From: a virus
Virus record (IMG/VR): IMGVR_UViG_3300027805_000058
Span: 1-29,944 of that record
Reading direction: 5' to 3' (one strand)
DNA length: 29,944 bases
This document shows, piece after piece, positions 19,679 to 27,269 of this stretch. The translations under genes and the position numbers were made by a program. The notes beneath the pieces were generated by a model. It was given only the letters and a program-made list of their open reading frames with translations, made no database searches and was not told the origin of the DNA. The stretch's first letter is position 1. Every line of letters begins with the position of its first letter.

Positions 19679-19905
19679 CACTTGTCAGCCTTGGTGCTGC
19701 TCAGTTGGTTAATCAGGTTAAAGATGTCATCCAGCGTCTTGCGAATGTGTTGGATGTCTTCCCGGTAGTCAGCCTTGGTAACGTAAACATGCGGCATGTT
19801 CCGCACGTCCTTGTCTAACCGCTCGATGCTGCGCGTCAGGTTATTGACAGTCCAGCCGCCGAGGAACGCAGCCACGCCTAGAATGATGTTAAAAAGAACC
19901 TGCAT
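19678..19905 (-). CDS. Small membrane protein next to the holin (75 aa)
   Basis: Starting at ATG 19905, the 75 residues hold one N-terminal membrane helix (VLFNIILGVAAFLGGWTV) followed by a charged helical tail with RSIERLDKDVRNMPHVYVTK and IRKTLDDIFNLINQL, probably coiled coil. An upstream frame would begin inside the holin gene and is rejected. Position between holin and spanin suggests a lysis-related regulator such as an antiholin, or a second holin; the sequence alone cannot decide. Confidence 0.72.
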   Translation of the reverse strand: MQVLFNIILGVAAFLGGWTVNNLTRSIERLDKDVRNMPHVYVTKADYREDIQHIRKTLDDIFNLINQLSSTKADK

Positions 19906-19915
19906 GTCATCCACG

Positions 19916-20110
19916 TCACTTCTCCGAGAGCGCCTGCGTGGTGACTGCCCGCAGTACCAAGTTAGCCAAAGCACCTACCATCAGGATGGCCGCAGCCACT
20001 TCCTGGCCCCACAGCACGGTCATGTGACCGCCTACCAACTCCAGACCGCCAAGGACGGCCAGCAGGACGTTCCACCAAACGGTCTTTGATTTCAGTGCGC
20101 CTTTAAGCAT
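19916..20110 (-). CDS. Holin (64 aa, two membrane helices)
   Basis: The 64 residues contain two hydrophobic segments, about 13-28 (WNVLLAVLGGLELVGG) and 36-54 (QEVAAAILMVGALANLVLR), with KSKTVWWN before the first and the C-terminal LRAVTTQALSEK. This form, ending in (T)TQxLSxK, is a familiar phage holin family (I know it as DUF7940-like). The start overlaps the 750-aa gene stop as TAATG. It is the first gene of the lysis cassette and should permeabilise the inner membrane for the endolysin. Confidence 0.88.
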   Translation of the reverse strand: MLKGALKSKTVWWNVLLAVLGGLELVGGHMTVLWGQEVAAAILMVGALANLVLRAVTTQALSEK

Positions 20111-22362
20111 TACTGTGCCCTCAATTGATTAACGGGAGGCGGAGCAAGCGAGTTCATCATTACAGGCGCTTCTTGATAGTCCTTCGCCGCTCGGCTCGTC
20201 ACTTGAACCTGCGCCGCCTGCGCTACTTGCCCAGCAAACTTGTTCCACGACTCTGCGTTCTTAAACTGCTTTAAGAACACGTTTCGCTCACGAGCCGGAA
20301 TTTGGTTTAGAACGCGATTAAACTCGCGGCCTGACTGCGCGGCGCGGATCAGCACGTCCATCGTTTCTGCCTTCATTTTCTTTTCAAGTCCAGCCACAAC
20401 CTCGTTAACCGTTGTGGAGGCACGAGTAAGGAATGGCAGTCGAACGCGAACGCTGGCCTTGCCTTCCGCTTCAGTAAGGGCAGCGCGACCGGCAGCAGCC
20501 TGTTGAACTGCCTTGCGATCCAAATCCAACGTGTCGGCAAGTTGAGTAAGGAATGGCATATCTTTAGCCATTTCTTCACTAATCTTGTAACGACCGGAGC
20601 CAAACAGTTCTTCAATTGCCTCCGGTGATTCACCGCGAACCAAATTGATGATTTGCTCTTTAGCCTCTGGCGTTCCCTTTGCGTACAACTTACGCATTTG
20701 ATCGGCTAATTCCATGCCGCGAATGGACGACATGCCTTTTTCAAAACTATCAAGATAGTTGCCAAAGCCTTTGCCGCCAGCGTTTTCGATTGCTTCAGTC
20801 AGTAGCGGCTTGATTTCAGTCAATACCCTTGCGGTTAACTTCTCTTTGGCTCTCATATCGGCGCCAGGGCTTAATTCCTCAATGACGCTTGATACGCCGT
20901 ATTTTCTAATAGCGTATACGTCAGCAGGATCAAGAACTCCGTTTTCCATGGCTCTATCGGCAAGCATACTTTTAATACGCTTTAATGCAGTCGTTGCTTG
21001 CGTGTTTGCGGCAATGTCAGGTTTACGCAGGACAGAATCAATTGATGACGTAAGTTTTCCAACCGTAATTGGCGTTTCGCCCCTTTCGGTTCTCATTTTA
21101 ATTGTGTTTTCAGCAGCACGAGCGCGAGCGCCTGAACGCAATGATTCTTGAGCGGCCCTATCAACTACAGCGGGGATTCTTGCTGCAAGATCGCCGGGTT
21201 GAGCAAAACGAGGTCCAGCCAGTTTGCTCCAACTTTTTGCCCATTCCTCTGCGCGTTCAATTGCCGGAGTAAGTCGCCTAACAATATCTACTTGTTTGGC
21301 GGCCTCTTCTCTTGCTTCAGCAGCAATTGTCTCCAGCCTTGGAACTACTTTGCCCGTGCGACGAGCGGCGGCAAGAGCCTCTTCTCGCATCGGGGCAGTG
21401 ATACCAGCCAGTGACTCTTTTGTTCCTTCGCGGGCAGCACGCGCCGTTTCGGCAGTTGGGCCACCGGCAATACGGGTCAATTCATTAACGATGTCTTGCG
21501 ATTCGCGTTTGCGGAACGCATTGACCACTTGTTGCGGATCACGCTGTTCTGCGCGAGCAAGCAATGCTTGCAACACAGGCATGTCCAAGTCTGCAATCAA
21601 TCTGCTAACGGGAACGTCGGGTTGTGCATCCCGCATTGGGATTTGACGGCTGGCAATTGCTTGCCGCAACGCATTGACCTCGTTATTAGCGGCAGTGCGA
21701 ATCAACTCGTTAGCGCGCATGTCTGGGGTGCGCCCAGAGAGTGCGTCCACAACAGCGCCGCCACCTTTTGCTAGCACTTTGGCTACGGGCGGCAAAACTT
21801 GCGGCAACAAAGTTCCCACAGCGGCAGCCTCAGTCACCGCCTCTGGGTCTGTTACCAATGCGCCACCACCAGCGGCGCCAGCGCCGCCAGCGCCACTGAC
21901 TACTGCGCGAGTTGTTCTACTAGTCGTCGCAGGTAAGCCGGTGCGAAATCCGCCTGTCTCCAACGACGTGGCAAGAGGCGTTGTAAAGCGCTGCAAAACA
22001 GGGAACGCCGTGCCTGCTCCGCGCACCAATGAACCGAGAACAGGACCGGCAAGCAAACTGCCAGTAAATCCAGCAAAACCGCGCACAGCGCTCTGGCGCT
22101 CTTGTGGCGTCATGCCGGTTTCTTCGACCTGCTGACGGAAGCCAGTTGCGCGATCACCGACATCGCCAATTGCAGGCAATCTGCGAGACGGTATTGCGGC
22201 CTCCGGCGCCGCCGCACGCGGTTGTGCAGGTGCGGGCGCGGGTGCAGCAGGCTTCTGGTATTTACTAAATATCTCTACCAGTTCGGCTTCGGTCGGCGGC
22301 GAATCGCCTTCAAGTTGAAGTGTGACCCCGGTGTTTGGATCACTAACGCGGTACTTTGGCAT
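20110..22362 (-). CDS. Large internal/ejection virion protein (750 aa)
   Basis: The 750 residues begin MPKYRVSDPNTGVTLQLEGD, a start seen in large internal proteins of many podo-like phages, with a SPPTEAELVEIFSKY helix, then an Ala/Pro-rich linker. A hydrophobic Gly/Ala-rich stretch (about 93-185) could be membrane-active, and long helical regions follow to residue 730. No lytic-enzyme motif was seen. Directly before the holin and after the other ejection-type proteins, it is probably injected with DNA or forms the transperiplasmic channel. The role is inferred. Confidence 0.8.
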   Translation of the reverse strand: MPKYRVSDPNTGVTLQLEGDSPPTEAELVEIFSKYQKPAAPAPAPAQPRAAAPEAAIPSRRLPAIGDVGDRATGFRQQVEETGMTPQERQSAVRGFAGFTGSLLAGPVLGSLVRGAGTAFPVLQRFTTPLATSLETGGFRTGLPATTSRTTRAVVSGAGGAGAAGGGALVTDPEAVTEAAAVGTLLPQVLPPVAKVLAKGGGAVVDALSGRTPDMRANELIRTAANNEVNALRQAIASRQIPMRDAQPDVPVSRLIADLDMPVLQALLARAEQRDPQQVVNAFRKRESQDIVNELTRIAGGPTAETARAAREGTKESLAGITAPMREEALAAARRTGKVVPRLETIAAEAREEAAKQVDIVRRLTPAIERAEEWAKSWSKLAGPRFAQPGDLAARIPAVVDRAAQESLRSGARARAAENTIKMRTERGETPITVGKLTSSIDSVLRKPDIAANTQATTALKRIKSMLADRAMENGVLDPADVYAIRKYGVSSVIEELSPGADMRAKEKLTARVLTEIKPLLTEAIENAGGKGFGNYLDSFEKGMSSIRGMELADQMRKLYAKGTPEAKEQIINLVRGESPEAIEELFGSGRYKISEEMAKDMPFLTQLADTLDLDRKAVQQAAAGRAALTEAEGKASVRVRLPFLTRASTTVNEVVAGLEKKMKAETMDVLIRAAQSGREFNRVLNQIPARERNVFLKQFKNAESWNKFAGQVAQAAQVQVTSRAAKDYQEAPVMMNSLAPPPVNQLRAQ

Positions 22363-22377
22363 TAACGCCCCCGACTA

Positions 22378-23577
22378 TTATGGAACTGGAGTAATGATAA
22401 AGCGGCCAGCGGACTCACCGCCGCCAGCAGCCTGACTACCCCTTCGGGCTTTTTCTTCGGCTTTTCGCACGCCAGTCCTAATAATTTCTTGGAACTCACG
22501 CGCCGCCTTAATAAATTCTTTTTCGTCTTGCGCCAGATTCATTCTAGTTATCGCAGCCGTGGCTCTTTTGCCTTCTTCGTTTGCAATCGCACCACCACCA
22601 CGCAACGTGTCGTAAGCCTGCAAGAACGCAGTACCAGTTGCTTGGTCGTACATTGCTTGGAAAGACGCAGCATCCGTACCCGGAATCAGTCGAGCGCCGG
22701 GTTTCCAAGTAGCGCCAACAGCATCAACAAAGCCCTCATGCGGCGCAGTGCCAGCCTCCATAACGTTGCCGTCTTTATCAACCTTTTGTGGCTTTCCAAC
22801 CATGTCGTCGATAAGCGCCAATGTTACGTTTGCTTGTTCAATAGCCCCCGGCAATTCAAGTTGAGCCTGCGCCAAAGCCTTGCCAGTAAACTGCGCTGCC
22901 GCTCTCATTTGTTCAACGCGGCCTAAATACTGGAAGTCGCCTTCACGATCAAACTTTTCACGCTGCAAATCAAGTTCTTTGCGGCGCAACTGAAGATTAG
23001 ACGTAGACAGTTTTCGTTGGAACTCACGATCTTTTTCAACGCGAGCGCGTTCTTCTTCGTCAAATTGCTTTTCAAGCGGCGTCAATTCATCAACATACGC
23101 TTGAATCAATTTAGGCGTAGAAGCAGGGTCGAACGCCTGCGGGAACTTAGAAACGTCATATCCCATGTCGGCTGCCAACTGAAGGCGCGTTCCATAGGAA
23201 GTGGGGTCTTTTATTGCTCCCCGCAAAAGACTCATTGTGTTGTTCAACGTTTCTCTTAACTGCTTTCGCTCTTCCGCTTTAATTTCCAAACCAGTCTTTT
23301 TAGCGGTTTGCTGGGCGGCCATTGTCTGCGAAAGCGATTGCGCTACAGGAGCGCCACCAGGCGTTACGGCAAGCCGATTTAAAAACCCTGGGTCAGTTAA
23401 GTCTTTTTCTGTGGCGCCAGTCAGCATGTTCCGAAGCGCAGCCTTTTCCTGCATGTCTCGCATGGCAGCGGCTTCTTGAGTTCTTGCCAAACGATTGGCA
23501 CGGCCTACTTCCATGCCTTGTGCATACGAGCCAAGGATGTTGACTGGATCAATTTGTGTTGCGCCTATGACTGCCAT
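22378..23577 (-). CDS. Internal virion / DNA-ejection protein (399 aa)
   Basis: Highly helical, with an N-terminal MAVIGATQIDPVNILGSYAQ, coiled-coil-rich residues around 170-220 (FDEEERARVEKDREF, LRRKELDLQREKFD), and a C-terminal globular part containing TAFLQAYDTLRGGGAIANEE, a sequence type I recognise from internal proteins of related phages. It ends in a Gly-rich tail. The neighbours on both sides are ejection-type proteins, so a role in DNA delivery is likely, but no motif proves it. Confidence 0.8.
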   Translation of the reverse strand: MAVIGATQIDPVNILGSYAQGMEVGRANRLARTQEAAAMRDMQEKAALRNMLTGATEKDLTDPGFLNRLAVTPGGAPVAQSLSQTMAAQQTAKKTGLEIKAEERKQLRETLNNTMSLLRGAIKDPTSYGTRLQLAADMGYDVSKFPQAFDPASTPKLIQAYVDELTPLEKQFDEEERARVEKDREFQRKLSTSNLQLRRKELDLQREKFDREGDFQYLGRVEQMRAAAQFTGKALAQAQLELPGAIEQANVTLALIDDMVGKPQKVDKDGNVMEAGTAPHEGFVDAVGATWKPGARLIPGTDAASFQAMYDQATGTAFLQAYDTLRGGGAIANEEGKRATAAITRMNLAQDEKEFIKAAREFQEIIRTGVRKAEEKARRGSQAAGGGESAGRFIITPVP

Positions 23578-23580
23578 GGC

Positions 23581-24411
23581 TTACCCCAAGTTAGCGAATT
23601 GCGGACCGCGATAATTGACTGCCATTCTGTTCGGGCTTGGAGCAAATCCTGCTCCATAAGATCGACTGCCAGTAACTGAAACACCTGGCAAAAGGTCGTT
23701 TAAAGTCCCCATAGACATTTGTTCTTGACCAGGCGATCCGAAGTAACCGCCCTTGTACATGCCATATCCCATAGCAGCCTGACCAAGCGCATTAGACAGC
23801 GCATTGGCCTGTCCTAAATAACCAGACGCACGGGCTTGGCCGCCTTGTGTTATGAGATTGCCAACGTTCACGCCCATTTGCCCAGCCTGACCAGCAATCT
23901 GTTGTGCAGAAGCCTGACCAGCGCCATACAAACTACCCAGCGTACCCAAGCGCGTGCCTAATTGTGCCTGCGCTCGATTAAAAGCGTTCATGTACTCCTG
24001 AGACGCTAAGTCCTGCCCAAACCGCTGACCGGCTTTAATTGCTCCACCAGAGAGCATATTGCCGCGAGCAGACTGCATACGCTCCAAAGCCTTCTCGCCT
24101 TCGCGCAGACGGAAGCCGTAGCCGGGGTCCATTTGCAGATCGCGCTCGCCAAACTGACGGGTCAGCATCCCGTAGTCAGCAGCAGAAGCGTCTCCGCCAA
24201 TGCCAAGCAGCCGCATTAGTTCGTTCTGCGAGGTAATGCCTGCCTGTCGAAACGGCTCTTGCAGTTCTACCTGACGCTCAAACGTCTCGCGCTGTACTTG
24301 CGCGGCCTGATCGGCGGCTTTTTGCTGTGCTTTAGCGGCTTTTCTAGAGCCTATAGCGCTTGCCGCGCCACCAGCCAATGCACTACCAATAATTGCTGTT
24401 TCAATGCCCAT
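23581..24411 (-). CDS. DNA transfer / ejection protein, p32/gp7-like (276 aa)
   Basis: The 276 residues begin with a Gly/Ala-rich hydrophobic segment (ETAIIGSALAGGAASAIG), then a long Ala/Gln-rich helix (KAAKAQQKAADQAAQVQRET). The DPGYGFRLREGEKALERMQS block and the Gly/Ala/Gln-rich second half are typical of phage 'DNA transfer protein p32/gp7' annotations. The gene overlaps the GNAT-like gene by 11 bases. It is the first of three ejection-type proteins in a row, as in P22-like phages. Confidence 0.86.
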   Translation of the reverse strand: MGIETAIIGSALAGGAASAIGSRKAAKAQQKAADQAAQVQRETFERQVELQEPFRQAGITSQNELMRLLGIGGDASAADYGMLTRQFGERDLQMDPGYGFRLREGEKALERMQSARGNMLSGGAIKAGQRFGQDLASQEYMNAFNRAQAQLGTRLGTLGSLYGAGQASAQQIAGQAGQMGVNVGNLITQGGQARASGYLGQANALSNALGQAAMGYGMYKGGYFGSPGQEQMSMGTLNDLLPGVSVTGSRSYGAGFAPSPNRMAVNYRGPQFANLG

Positions 24412-24766
24412 TGTACGGACCTCTTACGAATTCTTCGCCGCGCTTGACAAACCCTAAACGCCCCAGAATCCCGTGCATATACTCATGCCCAGGCGTTACT
24501 TTAGTCGTTACAGTGTGGTTTGCAAACAACTGCTTTAACACACCTTTTGTCGCCCATCGACGCCGCCATTCCGGCAGCACCGATACGTGAATCTCGTCGT
24601 TCTTAAAGTAGGCGGCACCAATAAGGCTGCCGTTCCTAACAATTCCTTTTACAGACCAATCCGACATGGCCTGCTTGTACTGCTCGTAGGAAACCGGGTT
24701 GCTCCAGTCGGTCGCGGCGTAGCCGACCTCAAGAGCCTTTTCCCGGTCATCTACGAGTTCTGTCAC
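24401..24766 (-). CDS. GNAT-like acetyltransferase in the structural operon (121 aa)
   Basis: Starts at GTG 24766, overlapping the upstream stop as GTGA. The 121 residues show the alternating strands and helices of a GNAT fold: GSLIGAAYFKNDEIHVSVLP (beta4 region), EWRRRWATKGVLKQLF (helix after the cofactor loop), then HEYMHGILGRLGFVKRGEEF, the usual end of the family. The acetyl-CoA loop RRRWATKG is short compared with the consensus QxxGxG/A, so activity is uncertain. Its place among virion genes is odd for an enzyme. Confidence 0.78.
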   Translation of the reverse strand: MTELVDDREKALEVGYAATDWSNPVSYEQYKQAMSDWSVKGIVRNGSLIGAAYFKNDEIHVSVLPEWRRRWATKGVLKQLFANHTVTTKVTPGHEYMHGILGRLGFVKRGEEFVRGPYNGH

Positions 24767-25098
24767 GAGACTTCTCGCCCCGACGAACGGATGTTGATAG
24801 CCGACGCCGTACCGGCAATCGTCGAGATAAACCCGCCCGGTTGCAGGACGTGGCCGACCAGTTCGGGGAACGTGTACGTCTCGCTCGGCAACAGTGTCTT
24901 GTTCTTAATGATCAAGTTCTGGTTGCCCGAGGAGTCAAACTGCGTCACGAGGTTAACCGACAGGGTAGCCGCCGAGGCGCTGTAGTTGGTCGCCGTGAAC
25001 TTGTCGATGATGGCCGACACGTTCTGGGCGGTGTATTGGGTTACTTGGGTGTTCTCCGCAATCTTTGCGGGGATCAGGACTTTGACGTTAACTGCCAT
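24763..25098 (-). CDS. Conserved phage virion-type protein (111 aa)
   Basis: The 111 residues (MAVNVKVLIPAKIAENTQVT...) are beta-rich and include SAIIDKFTATNYSASAATLS, ETYTFPELVGHVLQPGGFIS and the end NIRSSGREVS. I recognise this as a very common small phage protein near tail genes, with no defined function. AGGTGA lies just before ATG 25098. It is likely a minor virion component. Confidence 0.82.
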   Translation of the reverse strand: MAVNVKVLIPAKIAENTQVTQYTAQNVSAIIDKFTATNYSASAATLSVNLVTQFDSSGNQNLIIKNKTLLPSETYTFPELVGHVLQPGGFISTIAGTASAINIRSSGREVS

Positions 25099-25105
25099 GT
25101 GTCAC

Positions 25106-25765
25106 CTAAAAGGTAAAGACCATTCGGACGCGGCCATTAGACCCAGACAGGCCAGCGGCACCGCCCTCTACCGGATCGCCACCGTCGCCACCAGCACCGC
25201 CCACAAGGCTTCCTACGCCCGCTATAGGGGCTGCGCCAGTCTGGGTAAAGGCAGCGCCGCCGTTGCCGTTAGTGTTGGTCGTATTGCCTCCAGAGGCCGT
25301 TCCACCAGCGCCTTGCTGGCTGCCGTAGATACCGATGCCGCCGTAGCCACCAAATCCCCCCGTCGCAATCATCTCGGGTAGCGCATACGTTCCGGCATAC
25401 GCCACTGACTGAGTGCCAGCACCGCCTACCGCATCGCCAAGTGAGCCGCCTGTGCCAGCCACGCCGACAGTGTACAGGATCGTTTTACCGGCATCTGGGG
25501 CAGTTAGAACGAGTACAGTTTTGGAGTAGGCACCACCGCCTCCACCGCCACCGGGGTTCTCCTGCGGCTCGTAGGCGAACTCACCAAAGATGTTCGTTAC
25601 CGTACCGTAGCCGCCACCACCACCTGCGCCCCATACCTCGATGGTGACGCCCGTCGCGCTGGCAGGGATCGTCACCGACCCAGACCCGGACGAGTAATCA
25701 ACAACGCCCGCACCGGCTCCTCCGGTCGTACCTGCAATCGCCGCTGCTAGGGTAGCGCCGCCCAT
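25106..25765 (-). CDS. Glycine-rich tail or adhesin-type protein (219 aa)
   Basis: The start ATG 25765 makes a TAATG overlap with the tail-fibre stop and follows GGAGCAGGG, so it is preferred over the in-frame start at 25795. The product has an N-terminal anchoring region, then Gly-rich blocks with GGGG and NGNGG runs (roughly residues 65-170) separated by hydrophobic strands, and a last strand RVRMVFTF. This is the layout of glycine-rich receptor-binding or adhesin domains of phage tails, where polyglycine helices pack in a sandwich. Recognition of the host surface is inferred. Confidence 0.8.
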   Translation of the reverse strand: MGGATLAAAIAGTTGGAGAGVVDYSSGSGSVTIPASATGVTIEVWGAGGGGGYGTVTNIFGEFAYEPQENPGGGGGGGAYSKTVLVLTAPDAGKTILYTVGVAGTGGSLGDAVGGAGTQSVAYAGTYALPEMIATGGFGGYGGIGIYGSQQGAGGTASGGNTTNTNGNGGAAFTQTGAAPIAGVGSLVGGAGGDGGDPVEGGAAGLSGSNGRVRMVFTF

Positions 25766-26565
25766 TAGGTCAACCCTGCTCCGCTGATCAGCCACGAGGT
25801 TGAGCCAATCTTGACGCAGGTCGCCAAGCCGTTCTGCGCGAGGGTACGGGTGCCGGTCGTCGTGCTGTTAGCCAGCGTCAGCGTGTCGGTCGTAATGCCA
25901 ATCGAGAGCGCCGTAGCGTTGAGGTTGACGATAATAACCACCGTGCCCACCGGAAACGCGACAGCGGCGTTAGCCGGAATAGTCAGCGTCAGGCTAGTGC
26001 CGTTCATCAGAATCGACTTACCGCGATCTGCCAGCACTAACTGGTAGTTAGCGGTCTTAGATACGGGCGGCGCTTCTCGATAGCCCACAGCGTAGTTCGC
26101 GCTAACCGTATCGTTGTCGGGGATCAGCGGCGTTCCCGTAAACGTTGGCGAAGCGATTGGTGCGTAAGTGGCCGCAGCGGCCGCCGCCGTAATGCTGTCG
26201 GTGATTCCATACCCTGCAAGCGTCGTCGGTGTGCCGGTAATCGTTGACCAAGCAACCGATTCGGTCGATATGTCATTGATGCCTGCAATGTCGTCGTACT
26301 CGCCAATCTGGACGTCGTTAGAATCAGTCAGCACAAAACGGTACTTAACGCCTTCGGTCAACCACATGTCCTCAGGCAGTCGCCCGCCAGAGTCAAGAAC
26401 AATAGGGTTAGCGTTAAACGTCGCGCCGCTAATAGACGTATACGTTGCTTGCGGGGTAGTAGTGCCAGCGTCGTAGGTATAGATCTTTCCGCCCGACAGC
26501 ACGGCGCCGTCGTCGGTAAAAAACTGCGCCCCGGCTCCTGCAAAGGCTGAAAGGTAAACGGTCAT
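25765..26565 (-). CDS. Tail fibre / appendage protein (266 aa)
   Basis: The 266 residues start MTVYLSAFAGAGAQFFTDDG, a head-proximal adaptor sequence I recognise from many fibre proteins, with GKIYTYDAGTTTPQATYTSI. A repeat-like fibre segment follows, with TLAGYGITDSITAAAAAATY and APIASPTFTGTPLIPDND; the AxIxSPTFTGT and TLAGYGITD motifs are typical of fibre stalks. The C-terminal third is beta-rich with no chaperone motif. It is coupled to the next and previous genes by ATGA/TAATG overlaps. Confidence 0.88.
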   Translation of the reverse strand: MTVYLSAFAGAGAQFFTDDGAVLSGGKIYTYDAGTTTPQATYTSISGATFNANPIVLDSGGRLPEDMWLTEGVKYRFVLTDSNDVQIGEYDDIAGINDISTESVAWSTITGTPTTLAGYGITDSITAAAAAATYAPIASPTFTGTPLIPDNDTVSANYAVGYREAPPVSKTANYQLVLADRGKSILMNGTSLTLTIPANAAVAFPVGTVVIIVNLNATALSIGITTDTLTLANSTTTGTRTLAQNGLATCVKIGSTSWLISGAGLT

Positions 26566-27269
26566 ACGTACACCTGCATAACAGTCAAAATGATTGAAGG
26601 AATGGCCGGGACTGGAGGGGCAGCAGCAAATTGTTGCAACTGCACGTCCAGCGCATCCACGGAAAAGTACAACTGAAAGTAATCGCCGTTAGACAACGGC
26701 AAGAAAAAGTTAGCGGCAGAGAAGATTTCGGCGTTGTTGCCTTGAATCTGAATCAGTGACGCAGAGTTGGCTACGTTAGTGCCGTTGATAGCAGGCCAAA
26801 TGTACAGTCGTCCCGTACCGCCCGAAGTCTTGTCTACCTGAATAGAAAACTGGACGTTGTAGATAGCAGGCCGAGTGACCTTAATTTTGCTGCTGTCGCC
26901 GGGGTCACGGTAAACGCCATACGCCGGATCAGCATTGTTGTACGTGATGGCGTAGGCCGTGTTGATGACCGTTGCCGCTTGAGTCTGCGTTGAGAAAAAC
27001 GAACCGTAGTTGATAAGGCCAGGTTCAAACCGAGGCGGCCCTTTTTGCAAATCGTCTAGTTGCCCTTTTACAACCGCCAACTCGTCCTCGACGTTAGCCG
27101 CTAACGCGGGCGTTAATTCAAGATCAGCAATAGTGGTTTGCGTTGTGCCGCCGCCCGTTAATTGAAACTGGTTGTTAAGAAAGCGAAACCACTCACGCGA
27201 AATCTGGCCTGTGCGCTCGTCAATAAACGGCACACGCGGAGCAGGGATTTGCGTAATGTTCTGCGTCAC
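26562..27269 (-). CDS. Tail protein with N-terminal virion anchor and beta-sandwich C-terminus (235 aa)
   Basis: Starts at GTG 27269 (GTGA overlap with the gp10-like gene). The first 45 residues (PAPRVPFIDERTGQISREWF, RFLNNQF) form an adaptor commonly seen at the start of small phage tail proteins. A helical linker (ELTPALAANVEDELAVVKGQ) joins a C-terminal beta domain of about 140 residues that looks like a jelly-roll or C1q-type fold. It probably attaches to the neck and carries a trimeric fibre domain. Family recognition is partial. Confidence 0.8.
   Translation of the reverse strand: MTQNITQIPAPRVPFIDERTGQISREWFRFLNNQFQLTGGGTTQTTIADLELTPALAANVEDELAVVKGQLDDLQKGPPRFEPGLINYGSFFSTQTQAATVINTAYAITYNNADPAYGVYRDPGDSSKIKVTRPAIYNVQFSIQVDKTSGGTGRLYIWPAINGTNVANSASLIQIQGNNAEIFSAANFFLPLSNGDYFQLYFSVDALDVQLQQFAAAPPVPAIPSIILTVMQVYV

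Noticed and set aside
24503-24515. 13-base match (AGTCGTTACAGTG) to the Cro-like gene's promoter
   Set aside because: It sits inside the GNAT-like coding sequence without a -35 box, and several 13-base matches are expected by chance in 30 kb.
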